Source: Primulina eburnea
Taxonomy: Eukaryota; Streptophyta; Magnoliopsida; Lamiales; Gesneriaceae
Reading direction: 5' to 3'
Assembly: GCF_022965805.1 (NCBI RefSeq)
Contig: NC_133105.1
Span: forward strand, 28,738,277-28,802,276
DNA: 64,000 nt
Shown in pieces: positions 1-10,716 of this stretch (positions are counted from its first letter, which is position 1; each line of letters begins with the position of its first letter). The translations under genes and the position numbers were made by a program. The notes beneath the pieces are model-generated. The model saw only the letters and a list, made by a program, of their open reading frames with translations. It ran no database searches and had not been told where the DNA came from.

Positions 1-1
1 T

Positions 2-1596
2 TGGCCAAGACCGACATCTGTACCAGAAATTCGCAGCTTTATGGGTTTGGCAGGATATTATCGTCGATTTATAAAAGATTTCTCGAGCATTGCCAAACCG
101 ATTACACAGTTGACTCAGAAAAATGCTCCATTTGTTTGGTCTGAGGAATGTGAGACCAGTTTCCTCGAATTGAAAAAGAGATTAACCAGTGCACCGGTGT
201 TGACTATCCCGTCAGGTACTGGTGATTTTTTTGTTTATTGTGACGCATCTCACTGAGGATTGGGTTGTGTTTTGATGCAGCGAGGGCATGTGATCGCTTA
301 TGCCTCAAGACAACTGAAACCCCATGAATCTCGTTATCCAATTCATGATCTTGAATTGACAGCCATAGTCTTTGCATTGAAGATATGGCGACATTACCTC
401 TACGGTGAGAAATTCGAGATTTATTCTGATCATAAAAGTTTGAAATATCTCTTTTCACAGTCAGAATTGAATATGAGACAGCGGATATGGCTGGATTTAT
501 TGAAAGATTTTGATTGTGAAATCAAATACTATCCGGGGAAATCTAATGCAGCAGCAGATGCACTAAGTCGAAAGGTATGTTCTCTATCCTTATCGACTAT
601 GGGAGTCTCGAATTTGATTAAGGACTGCTGTTTGTCTGGACTAGTATTTGAGACAGATAAGAGACCAATGAGATTATATACTATTCAAGCGGAACCGGAG
701 CTTATTGTGAGAATTAAAGCGGCTCAGAAAGGTGATCAGAATAAACAGAAGTCGATTGCTATGGTTAGAGCTGGACATCGATCGGAATATCAGGTTCGGA
801 ATAGTATTTTGTATGTGAATAATCGTCTTGTGGTGCCAAATGTTTCGGATTTAAGACAGCAAATACTGTCAGAAGCGCACAACAGTCGTTTTAGCGTTCA
901 TACTGGTGGCAGGAAAATGTATAATGATTTAAAGACACAGTATTGGTGGAAGCAAATGAAATCTGATGTGACTCAATTTTTAGCCAAGTGTCTGAATTGC
1001 CAATAGGTGAAGGCTGAAAGAAAGAAACCAGGAGGATTGTTGCAGAGTTTGTCTATTCCTGAATGGAAATGGGATCACATTTCCATGGATTTTGTGACAC
1101 AGTTACCACGTTCCTCCCGAGGTTGTGATGCGATTTGGGTCGTGATTGATAGATTGACCAAATCCGCATGTTTTATTCCATACAAAATGACCTACCGATA
1201 TGATCAGATGGCCGATATCTATGTCCGGGAAGTGGTTAGACTGCACGGAGTGCCGAAGTCAATTGTTTCAGACCGTGATCCTCGGTTTACATCGAACTTT
1301 TGGCAAAGTTTGCAGCAAGCTCTAGGTACGAAATTGCACCTTAGTACCGCATATCATCCACAGACTGACGGACAGTCAGAACGGACGATTCAGACGTTGG
1401 AAGATATGCTGAGAGCAGTAGTGCTTGATTTTAGCATTAATTGGCAAGATGCATTACCTCTTTGTGAATTTTCATACAACAATAGCTATCAAACGAGTAT
1501 TGAGATGGCCCCATTTGAGGCGTTGTACGGAAAGAAACGCAGATCCCCTCTTTACTGGGATGATATCTCTGAAATTCCTGAGACTGGACCTGATAT
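2..1596 (+). pseudogene. G1 pol fragment: RT tail, RNase H, integrase (disrupted)
   Basis: The frame opens with the end of the RT connection region ([19 protein letters not shown] at codons from about 41). RNase H follows, with CDAS, the block ending [20 protein letters not shown] and DALSRK. The integrase has the HHCC-like zinc region (ending KCLNCQ) and the core with D(F)VTQLP, SDRDPRF and YHPQTDGQSER. Two nonsense codons break it: TGA at 254-256 where relatives have Arg (CGA), and TAG at 1004-1006 where relatives have Gln (CAG). Both fit C-to-T changes. The frame runs into C1 at 1597 after the residues ETGPD and resumes at 17930. Confidence 0.88.
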
Positions 1597-1925
1597 CACT
1601 ACAACAAAATCTACATTCAACCACAGTCCAAAGACAACGTTTTTACGCAGAACTGTTGTCTTTTTTTTTAACAACGGATTGAAGGAAAACTGTTGTCTTT
1701 ATGCCTTTTTTTATTTTAAAAGACAACGGTTTTTCAAAAAGTGTTGTCTTTTGTGGGTCAAAGACAACGTTTTTTAAAAAAAGTTTTCTATAAGCGGATA
1801 TTTTGGTGGAAAAGACATCGTTTTTTTAAAAAACTGTTGTGTTTTAGGTGTCAAAGACAACGGTTTTATAAACCGTTGTCGATGAGCACGTTTTTTATTA
1901 CCTACAACAACGGTTTTGGAAAATT
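1597..1925 (+). repeat. C1 5' terminal inverted repeat and subterminal repeats
   Basis: After the CACTA terminus, a short motif (AAAGACAACGGTTTT or its complement, allowing variants) occurs about ten times in both orientations, for example near 1631, 1719, 1759, 1852 and 1905, with complements near 1655, 1688, 1741 and 1875. In En/Spm such subterminal motifs bind the TNPA protein, so these are candidate transposase-binding sites. Confidence 0.85.
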
Positions 1926-2920
1926 GATGTTAAAAACAATTAAAAAACCAAAAAAAAAATAATTAAAAAAGGAAAAAAGGAGACTGAAGCCCGGCACAAT
2001 CCAATATTTCCCAAATTCATTCCCGCTAAGGAAGAAGAAAACCCACCCCTACTCCTGTTGCCTTCTCCCTCACCTACGACAGCCTCCGGCGGGTGCCGCC
2101 CAGAAACACCGGACAAAAAGCGTCGAGCTCCTGAAGTTCTTCCCCAAGCCTTTGCACCTCTTTTCTATTGGCTGTGCGAGATTTGCGTTCGATTCAGGTT
2201 AGATTTGTGTTTGATTCTCTGTTATTTGTCTTGTATTGAGTAAGGAATTAAGTTTATGTGGAATCGATTCTTTGTTGTTTGTTCTTCCCCAAATTATTTG
2301 AGTTCGAAAAACCAAAAGTTTTTATTTGAATGTATGTTGAAAGAATTTGAACCGTGAAAGAATTTGAACCGTGAAAGAATTTTGTTGAATTGCTGTTGAA
2401 AGAATTCGAAAAACTCAATTCAAATTATTGTTGAAAGATATGCATCAGGGTCATTTTGTCATCTTTTTTCCGGGCCCGCGTAGGTAGGTGTTGGAAACCC
2501 AGAAACTGCTATTCAAGCCAATGGCTCAAGTCTAGTTCAAGAACAGGGAGTTTATGATACCATGTAAATTGGCCAGAAATTTTTGTTCAAGTCTATGGGA
2601 ACGGAAAACACTTAAACGAGTAAACCACGTCACCAATAACTAAATAAAAATGAAAAGGCAGACGAGAAGAAAACAATGGAAAAAGAATGACAAACTTCCT
2701 TACAATGGCCATCCACAGATAAACTTCGAACACGAAAAGTCCGAAAGACAAAATTTCCTCGATCATCAAAGAAGAATAGGATTAATTCCAGTTTTACAGC
2801 TTATTTTACCTTTTTACAGAACATAAAGAGACGAATGACATTCACAATGCCCATCCTTACATCGCTCAGATTAGGTCAATAAAATGAAAGTTAATCAAAG
2901 AATGGATTTTTGAAACTCAC
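1926..2920 (+). other. C1 5' non-coding region with a leader-like segment
   Basis: No convincing gene. About 1980-2200 is GC-richer than its surroundings. It ends with a donor-like GATTCAG|GTTAGA followed by T-rich intron-like sequence, so it may be the untranslated first exon of the transposase gene. From 2260 to 2450 a short motif around GTGAAAGAATTTGAACC repeats imperfectly. The 61-codon frame at 2058-2243 has no recognisable product. Confidence 0.4.
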
Positions 2921-3207
2921 ATAGCACTGTTTGCTTGTAAATCTGGTGGAGAAATGCCATTGGGTCCACTTTCAGATATTGTATGGCATTTCTGTGCAAC
3001 CTGAAGCAGTTGATTCACCTGCCGATACAAGTTTATTCCTTAAGCTCCCAAATATATTGTTTAACACATTAATTTCCAGATATAAACTAGTTGGATAAAG
3101 GACTGAAGCAGCCAAAATAATTAAGAACACAATTTTACCTGAGGGGCAACTAATCTACGAGGAATGAGTTCTTCGTGTTTACGTGCACAAAATTCCCAAG
3201 ACAAAAT
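2921..3207 (-). pseudogene. Captured host-gene fragment: two apparent exons on the minus strand
   Basis: On the minus strand, exon A (3207 down to 3139, 69 bp) is preceded by TTTTTCCAG and followed by GTAAAATT. It encodes 23 codons starting ILSWEFCARKHEELIP. A 120-bp intron (3138-3019) ends TATCGGCAG. Exon B (3018-2921, 98 bp) starts VNQLLQVAQKCHTISE and ends at GTGAGTTTC. Both exons are open in one frame across the junction and use canonical GT...AG borders. The strand is opposite to the transposon genes and the protein resembles nothing of CACTA origin that I know. I do not recognise the parent gene. CACTA elements are known to pick up such fragments. Confidence 0.6.
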
Positions 3208-3569
3208 CTGGAAAAAGTATAGATATTAATTTTTTCAGCATACATGATAACCCTACATGAGCACAAATCTGACAGTACTTTCAGTTTTTTAAAATTACCT
3301 TTAAATCAGGTGTGAAGAAAAAGCAAAGAGAAGAAACCATGTATCAACTAGGATTTTTTTAAAATTTATCATTCTAGATCATGTAGAAAGACATGTTCAC
3401 ATATTAGTTCAAAGGTATATGAAGAAAAACTACAAAATTGTTTATTAAAGTATTAGTTCAAAGGTATTAGCACAAATATGGGTTGTTCTTATTTGAAACC
3501 AAAGCTTGATTTTTTTAAAATCGTAATATTTTGATCGTTCTTGGGAAAAATATTATATATATATATATT

Positions 3570-3654
<85 letters not shown>

Positions 3655-4513
3655 AATACTTTAGACGAGATACAGAGCTGTTGGAGCAGTGAAGAAATCT
3701 GTGGCCTTTACAATTTTGAAGCACCTGCTACCAAACTTGTATCAAAGTTTTTGTATCCCTCTCGATAATAGTGATCTGTCCTCTGAAATTTGCATTTCAA
3801 TCTCTGATTTCTCCTGCTGAAATTTTACATAAGCATTTAGTACCATATTTTAATGTTTAAATAAAATGATATGTGGATTGAAGCTGGTCAATGGAACTGC
3901 ATACTGTTATTATGCCATGGATTTCAGGTTTTGAGACAAAGCTATTCAACATAAATTAAGGGAGAAACATCAGAGGAACAAGAGTTACATAATTTACCAA
4001 ATATGCCAACAAGAACAATTTATTAGGCTAGTGAGGTCCACCCAATATAATAATACAAGCCAAGGGGTCTATCTAATCATGGTTATAGTTGTATTTATTT
4101 ATTATAATAATAATAATAACAACAACGATGGTCGTGGTTGCGACGAATCTATCAACCGACTTTACAGCTGACTTCAAGCCTTTAATAAGCAATGTCTTGC
4201 CTTGAAATTGTGGTAACAGTGATGTGTTCGCATGGTAATTACTTTAGTATGGGAAATACATGCTAACAGTGCACATCAATAAAAAATATACGTTAAAATA
4301 TAAGAACACAAGGCCCTCATATTTCATTCCAATAGAAGTCTTTCCTCGTTGTCTTTCATTATTGTCTGGTTATTAGCTATGCAAAATCTAGAATTAAATA
4401 TTTTGACTGTTTTGTTAATATTTGTTAGTTGTGTTTGTGTTAATATTTTGTTTTGTTATTTACAACTGTTTTGAAGGTGTTGACTCATTGTTGGTTGATT
4501 AGTTTTACCAAGA
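3208..4513. other. C1 intergenic region upstream of the transposase
   Basis: AT-rich sequence holding the (TA)n tract below. More exons of the captured gene could lie here but I could not define any. The stretch at 4360-4513 just before the transposase ATG is T-rich and resembles an intron or 5' leader. No coding frame of substance. Confidence 0.4.
3553..3652. repeat. (TA)n microsatellite
   Basis: About 100 bp of nearly pure TA dinucleotides with two TTT interruptions. The open frame across it (poly Ile-Tyr) is a repeat artefact. Confidence 0.95.
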
Positions 4514-5604
4514 ATGGACAAAGAATGGATGTTAAAGGATAGACTATCACATGAATATGAATTTGTAATAGAGTCTTTCTTGCAATTTGCAGTGAAAAAT
4601 GCAAAGGATCCTGACACAATATCTTGCCCATGTACAAAATGTGGTAATCTAAAGAAGAGAAATATAGAAACTATAAGGGCACATATGTATTCTAATGGTA
4701 TAGATTTGACATATCATACATGGATATGGCATGGGGAAAGATCTACGACAGGGAACTCAATTAATGCTAGTGATCGAGCCGGGCAAGATGGTCAAAAATC
4801 TTTTGATGAAGAACCGATAGATATGGTACATGATGCATATGATAGTTATGTTGGGAATCCAACCCAATTCAATCAGCTACTTGAAGATGCAGAGAAACCT
4901 TTGTATCCTGGATGCATTAAATTTACGAAGTTATCTGCACTTGTGAAATTATTCAACTTGAAGGCAAAATATAGTTGGAGTGATAAAAGTTTCACTGACC
5001 TACTCAGTTTGTTGGGAGAAATTCTTCCTGATGACAATGAATTGCCTTTATCTTTATACGATGCGAAGAGAAGCTTGTGTACATTAGGGATGAATTACGT
5101 GAAAATTCATGCTTGCTCTAATGACTGTATCTTATACCGAAAGGAGTATGCCAATTTGGTCAATTGCCCTACTTGCGGGATTTCACGGTGGAAGTTGGGC
5201 CAAAAAAATACGGTAAGGGAAGGAGTGTCTGCAAAGGTCCTGTGGTACTTCCCACCTATTCCTAGATTTCAAAGAATGTTTCGGAACAAGGAGATATCGA
5301 AGGATTTTACTTGGCATGCTGATAAAAGAATTCGTGATGGCTACTTACGTCATCCAGCCGATGCGCCATCTTGGAAATTAGTTGATCGCAAGTGGCCTGA
5401 GTTTGCTAATGAGTCAACAAATCTTAGATTGGCCATATCAGCTGACGGGATAAATCCCCATGGTTTGATGAGTTCTGCATACAGTTGTTGGCCAGTTTTA
5501 ATGATCACTTACAATCTTCCTCCATGGTTGTGTATGAAGAGAAAATTTATGATGCTCACTTTGTTGATTCCTGGTCCCAAACAACCGGGAAATGATATTG
5601 ATGT
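4514..5604 (+). CDS. C1 TNP2-type transposase, exon 1 first part (interrupted by S1)
   Basis: The start MDKEWMLKDRLSHEYEF opens a transposase-associated domain of about 75 residues with CPCTKCGN and HMYSNGID, which looks zinc-binding. The Transposase_21/TNP2 region follows, with CSNDCILYRKEY, CPTCGISRWK, LRLAISADGINPHGL, NLPPWLCMKRKF and GPKQPGNDIDV. The acidic residues in SADG and GNDID are in the conserved blocks where this family's catalytic residues are expected. The frame is cut after GNDIDV by solo LTR S1 (target duplication GATGT, 5600-5604) and resumes at 10717. The first ATG in good context is at 4514. The product would cut C1 ends and join them at a new site. Confidence 0.9.
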
Positions 5605-5803
5605 TGTAAGGACCGTGTATCGTATTATCGTAAATCTTATATGATTATCGATAATTCATGAATTTGATGTGTGATTATACATTTGATGTATATTATGATA
5701 ATGAAATCGAGAAAATGAATATTGAATATGAATTGACGTTATATGAGTTGAGTGGATTGTTCGGACGCCAATTTAGTACAAATATGTATAATTGTACAGA
5801 ACA

Positions 5804-6050
5804 TGTGGCGCCCAGGCGGTAGAAAATGACCGCCCGAGCGCCAAGGTATGCAAGGTGAGTGTTCGGGCAGAACACTTCGCGCCCGAGCGGTAGTTTGTGA
5901 CCGCCCGAGCGCGAAGCGAGTGGCATGGGACAGAACATGCCGCGCTCGAGCGGTAATGTTTGACCGCTCGAGCGCGGTACAAGCAACTCTCGGGGACAGA
6001 ATGTCTCGCGCTCGGGCGCGAGAATTCTACCGCCCGAGCGCGAGAGCGGT
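5804..6050 (+). repeat. CG-rich palindrome cassette in S1 (4 units)
   Basis: Units of paired roughly 15-bp arms with 8-nt spacers: TGGCGCCCAGGCGGT / ACCGCCCGAGCGCCA, TCGCGCCCGAGCGGT with an 8-nt spacer to ACCGCCCGAGCGCGA, then CCGCGCTCGAGCGGT / ACCGCTCGAGCGCGG. A fourth unit is irregular. Each is preceded by (G)ACAGAA or GGCAGAA. Outer arm bases change together and keep pairing (TGG/CCA, TCG/CGA, CCG/CGG). Confidence 0.8.
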
Positions 6051-6527
6051 GAGGATGAGAATCCTCTCTTTTCTCTTTCCTTCGCCATTTCTTATAAGAT
6101 AACTTCGAGGGAAAGTTAGAGAATTCGATTTCTTTCGTCCGATTCAACTTTGAAACGTTGTCTAAACGTGAAACAAATTATAAATTTGTGATCGTCGTGT
6201 TGAGCGCTTCAGACTGAGGTAATTTTCTTCTAGTTTCAGCAGCTTTAAATATCAAAGTGCTGGAATAGCATGTATTTGAAGTTGAATTTCTGATATGTAG
6301 TAGAATAACCGACAATAAACTCGTATTCGAAGTCGGAATTGAATTATGATATGATTTGAATTTGATATGAATTTTTGAGGTTTCAAATAATATTTGAAAC
6401 TCATATTAATGATTTTGGAGTATGTTATTGATTGGAATGAGTATGTGTAGTAGCCCGAATTCCAAATTGGGTAATTAACGGAGTAATGGTGATTAAGAAG
6501 GTTTAATGTGTAATTTTGACCGAGTCA

Positions 6528-6744
6528 TGATCGGACGGACCGAAGATGGTTCGGAAGCACCGAAGAGTTCGGAAGGTCCGAAGTGGGTTCGATGGATCCG
6601 ATCATGAGGTGTCAAGAGCAGCTGGACACGTGCATGTTCGGACGGTCCGAAGTGTATGATCGGAGGATCCGATCATGAGCTGTCAAGAGCCAATGGACAC
6701 GTAGCGTTCGGACGTTCCGAAGTGTTGTTCGGAGGATCCGAACA
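6528..6744 (+). repeat. CG-containing palindrome cassette in the T1 LTR
   Basis: Palindromes such as TTCGGACGGTCCGAA, GATCGGAGGATCCGATC, TTCGGACGTTCCGAA and TTCGGAGGATCCGAA alternate with copies of TGTCAAGAGC...TGGACACGT. The array stops about 6 bp before the TATA box. An identical copy is at 8338-8554. Confidence 0.8.
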
Positions 6745-6749
6745 TGGCC

Positions 6750-6757
6750 TATAAATA
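6750..6757 (+). promoter_or_regulatory. TATA box of the T1 LTR promoter
   Basis: TATAAATA about 300 bp into the LTR, directly after the palindrome cassette; repeated at 8560-8567 in the 3' LTR. This is the likely core promoter of T1 transcription. Confidence 0.65.
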
Positions 6758-7885
6758 GTGCTCGAATTCCTCATTTTGGTATTGCCATTTCTTGAGATTG
6801 AGTCTTTAGTGAGAGATTTGGAAGGTTCCAGGGTTAAGTTGTTGGTCGAGCGATAGCCAGGAGCTGCCAGGAGTGGTAGCGTAGCGACGTCTGAGTTTCA
6901 AGGCAATCGACATCAAAGGGCTGTCGACGGACGAAGGTAAACCCTAAACCTTTGGTAGTACTAGGGAGTACTGGTTTTGCTAGTTGAGCATGGTAGTATT
7001 GATTGAGTATGCTTTTGATGCGTAGGCTTGTTCTAGACCTGATTAGCGGTGTTGCGTAAGGATAGGCTTGCTGTGATAGAGGTACGAAAGTACTATCCGA
7101 GATATCCTGGTTGAGTATACATTCATATATGTGTTGCATGAGTATTTGCTGCATTGATATATGTCATATGATGCATGCTATTATGTCACGTTTATTACTG
7201 CACGTTGCATTTCATGTTGAGCCGTATTCTCCTTCGAGATAACCTTTACTGTTGAGCTGTATCTCTTTCGAGATAAGCTATATCTTGGGGCCGCTCAGCC
7301 CTGTCTTGTGGACGCATGGACACCGAGAGTACACAGTGGCCGACGGGTCGGGAGGGCTTCGGTGGTCCGGGACATTTTTAGGTCCACGTCTGTCTTGTAG
7401 TGGATGCAGTGACCCAGAGGTGTACCGCGCGGCACTATCCACTTGGCGCCTCTAGACTGAGCATTGTTGAGATCCTTTTGTGACTCCTGTTTCTTGACTA
7501 CCCCGGTATCATGATCATAGCATGTGCATTTCATATAGGTCTGTATACTCATACTTTTGTACTGGGCGTTCTTATCGCTCACGTCCTCGGTTTTGTTTAT
7601 TGTTGGACACCCCATTCCCACGGGGCAGGCCTCAGGTTGGACAGCTCAGGAGGAGCAGGAGGAGGACGTTGAGTATCTGGTTGGTTTAGTTTATCGGTAT
7701 TGTTTTGATTCGATATGGTTGTATTGGGTATTTTATTTTGAGTTATTCTAGATTTCGATTGGGTTGTATAACCATTATTTTGTTGTTGACTATTTTCCGC
7801 TGTTATCTCTGATTATTGTTAATTAGGTTAATTGCATGCTTAGTTCTTGATTAGTAGGTGATTCTGGAACGGGTCACTACATTTA

Positions 7886-7897
7886 TGGTATCAGAGC
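7886..7897 (+). other. T1 primer-binding site (initiator Met tRNA)
   Basis: TGGTATCAGAGC, 4 nt after the 5' LTR end. It is complementary to the 3' end of plant initiator methionine tRNA, the usual primer for plant gypsy elements. Confidence 0.9.
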
Positions 7898-7980
7898 ATG
7901 CATACGATTTTGGGATATAGATTTCTGTTTTGGGATTTCCGTTGACCAATTTACTAGTTCCCCATTCTATTGTTGTAGCA

Positions 7981-8244
7981 ATGGCTGACCACTTTGGTGA
8001 CGAGAGTAGTCAGGGGAGTGTAGGTCGATGAGGTGATCAGGACGATAGTAGACGTCATCGTGAGCATCGTCATCGTCGGGATGGTCCTAGGCGTTTTGAT
8101 TTGCATCGTTTTATTCAGATGGGGCCTAAGCCTTTAGTTGGTGGTGAGACTCCCGATGATGCTGAGGATTTGGTTAGAGCGCATGGAGAGTTGTTTCGTT
8201 TTGTTCATCCTCTAAGCTTGATTTCGAGGACGAAATCGTTTTAA
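7981..8244 (+). pseudogene. T1 gag remnant fused to the 3' end of pol region
   Basis: It starts MADHFGDESSQGSVGR, then a TGA (8029-8031, consistent with CGA to TGA), then an Arg/His-rich stretch and a Tekay-like gag start (IQMGPKPLVGGETPDDAEDL). The reading then joins ISRTKSF, which is the translation of the conserved hairpin region normally found after pol. This is a deletion joint that removed nearly all of gag-pol. Confidence 0.75.
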
Positions 8245-8255
8245 GGGGGGGAGAA
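8220..8255 (+). promoter_or_regulatory. T1 hairpin and polypurine tract
   Basis: GATTTCGAGGACGAAATC (8220-8237), then AAGGGGGGGAGAA (8243-8255) abutting the 3' LTR. Both cis signals were kept although the coding region was lost. Confidence 0.8.
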
Positions 8256-9691
8256 TGTAGTAGCCCGAATTCCAAATTGGGTAATTAACGGAGTAATGGT
8301 GATTAAGAAGGTTTAATGTGTAATTTTGACCGAGTCATGATCGGACGGACCGAAGATGGTTCGGAAGCACCGAAGAGTTCGGAAGGTCCGAAGTGGGTTC
8401 GATGGATCCGATCATGAGGTGTCAAGAGCAGCTGGACACGTGCATGTTCGGACGGTCCGAAGTGTATGATCGGAGGATCCGATCATGAGCTGTCAAGAGC
8501 CAATGGACACGTAGCGTTCGGACGTTCCGAAGTGTTGTTCGGAGGATCCGAACATGGCCTATAAATAGTGCTCGAATTCCTCATTTTGGTATTGCCATTT
8601 CTTGAGATTGAGTCTTTAGTGAGAGATTTGGAAGGTTCCAGGGTTAAGTTGTTGGTCGAGCGATAGCCAGGAGCTGCCAGGAGTGGTAGCGTAGCGACGT
8701 CTGAGTTTCAAGGCAATCGACATCAAAGGGCTGTCGACGGACGAAGGTAAACCCTAAACCTTTGGTAGTACTAGGGAGTACTGATTTTGCTAGTTGAGCA
8801 TGGTAGTATTGATTGAGTATGCTTTTGATGCGTAGGCTTGTTCTAGACCTGATTAGCGGTGTTGCGTAAGGATAGGCTTGCTGTGATAGAGGTACGAAAG
8901 TACTATCCGAGATATCCTGGTTGAGTATACATTCATATATGTGTTGCATGAGTATTTGCTGCATTGATATATGTCATATGATGCATGCTATTATGTCACG
9001 TTTATTACTGCACGTTGCATTTCATGTTGAGCCGTATTCTCCTTCGAGATAGCCTTTACTGTTGAGCTGTATCTCTTTCGAGATAAGCTATATCTTGGGG
9101 CCGCTCAGCCCTGTCTTGTGGACGCATGGACACCGAGAGTACACAGTGGCCGACGGGTCGGGAGGGCTTCGGTGGTCCGGGACATTTTTAGGTCCACGTC
9201 TGTCTTGTAGTGGATGCAGTGACCCAGAGGTGTACCGCGCGGCACTATCCACTTGGCGCCTCTAGACTGAGCATTGTTGAGATCCTTTTGTGACTCCTGT
9301 TTCTTGACTACCCCGGTATCATGATCATAGCATGTGCATTTCATATAGGTCTGTATACTCATACTTTTGTACTGGGCGTTCTTATCGCTCACGTCCTCGG
9401 TTTTGTTTATTCTTGGACACCCCATTCCCACGGGGCAGGCCTCAGGTTGGACAGCTCAGGAGGAGCAGGAGGAGGACGTTGAGTATCTGGTTGGTTTAGT
9501 TTATCGGTATTGTTTTGATTCGATATGGTTGTATTGGGTATTTTATTTTGAGTTATTCTAGATTTCGATTGGGTTGTATAACCATTATTTTGTTGTTGAC
9601 TATTTTCCGCTGTTATCTCTGATTATTGTTAATTAGGTTAATTGCATGCTTAGTTCTTGATTAGTAGGTGATTCTGGAACGGGTCACTACA
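8256..9691 (+). repeat. T1 3' LTR
   Basis: 1436 bp, same ends as the 5' LTR. Differences seen: G/A near 6974/8784, A/G near 7245/9055 and G/C near 7604/9414. Confidence 0.93.
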
Positions 9692-10716
9692 GTATGTTAT
9701 TGATGTAGATAAAGTATTATACTGATATCTTCAAACTACATCAACTGGAACGAAGAATTGAGGTATGTTGCGACCGGGTAACATACGACATGTATCTGTA
9801 TTATATGATATATGATTGGATGGATTGGATTGGATTGGAATACGTGTCTATGTGCCTATTGGATGATTTGATGTGGCATACATGACATTGAGATTTGAGT
9901 ATCGATGTACAAAATAAATGTTTTGTTAACACACATCATTTTATGCATACATCGATACATGACATGCACGTTGAGCTATGATCCTTGGATACCCTGATAT
10001 GATTTGATTGGATTCCGGGGTTTGTGAACACAATCGCTATGCCGGTATTATATGACCTGTAAAGCATAGAAAATTGTGGCCCCATATGATTGGATATGAG
10101 ATGTGGGATTGATGGCGGTTCGTCGACGCTATCATATGTGTATTCCCATATCGGCCGGTGTGCCAGCTCGAGCATTGATTTGATTTGATAGCGATTCGAT
10201 TGATTCTGACATGTGCTCAGTGGATGGGCATTTGACTGATACCTCCACGACATACATGCATTGCATACCATATATCATTGTTTAGATATCTGTGGTATAT
10301 ATGATTGGTTGTTCCATACGGAGCTTTGCTCACCCCCAAGGGGGGCTGTTGTTGTCTTTGTGTGTGGACAATGGCAGGTACTCCAGGATATCAGGAGACC
10401 AGAGAAGGTACTTCTGGAGGGAGCCACAGCTTGGGCTGAGGTTTTATGTTTATGTCTTGTTCCCAGTATATATGTATATGTATCTATATACCGGGGCATG
10501 TCCCGAGGATATGAGTTGTTTGTATATGATTGGTTTTGATTTCGTGTGGGCATGTTTTATGATTTGAGATTAAATACTATTTTTAGTATTATAAATCTAG
10601 AAGAGATGTTTTGGGCTCGTCGTAAAAGAAATTTAAACCCGTTTTCCGCTGTGATTAATTAACCCTAATCAGATTGCATTGTAATAACGATTAGGAGCTA
10701 AGGGCCCCACAGATGT

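Larger units (their letters stand above)
6446..7881 (+). repeat. T1 5' LTR
   Basis: TGTAGTAGCCCG...GGGTCACTACA, 1436 bp. It holds a palindrome cassette (6528-6744) ending immediately before a TATA box (TATAAATA, 6750-6757). The conserved short frames in it, on both strands, are not genes. Confidence 0.93.
6446..9691 (+). mobile_element. T1: short-internal LTR element, very young
   Basis: Two 1436-bp LTRs (6446-7881 and 8256-9691) enclose only 374 bp. Target duplication GTATG lies at 6441-6445 and 9692-9696. I see three differences between the LTRs, so insertion is recent. A primer site, a gag fragment, the hairpin and a polypurine tract are present; nearly all of gag-pol is missing. It is best seen as a non-autonomous deletion derivative of a Tekay-like element that needs enzymes from elsewhere. 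Confidence 0.93.
5605..10711 (+). mobile_element. S1: solo LTR of a gypsy-type element, containing T1
   Basis: It starts TGTAAGGACCGTG and ends AGGGCCCCACA, flanked by GATGT (5600-5604, 10712-10716). Excluding T1 and its duplication it is about 1.86 kb and has no internal domain, so it is what remains after recombination between two LTRs. Its ends resemble the G1/G3 LTRs and it carries four palindrome units of the G1 type at 5804-6050. Removing it restores the transposase frame exactly. Confidence 0.88.

Noticed and set aside
1741..1962. Frames over the C1 5' end (also the tail of 1007-1777)
   Set aside because: They run through subterminal repeats after the G1 integrase is cut at 1597; not genes.
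3541..3768. 75-codon frame with poly Ile-Tyr
   Set aside because: Translation of the (TA)n microsatellite.
5693..6147. Overlapping frames on both strands rich in Arg, Ala and Val (S1 cassette; similar at 18584-18910, 23120-23562 and 50135-50673)
   Set aside because: They exist only because the palindromic repeats lack stops in several frames; the frames change between copies.
6834..7621. Frames of 106, 67 and 108 codons repeated at 8644-9431
   Set aside because: Perfect duplication simply reflects the two LTRs of T1; no protein family, no codon-position signal.
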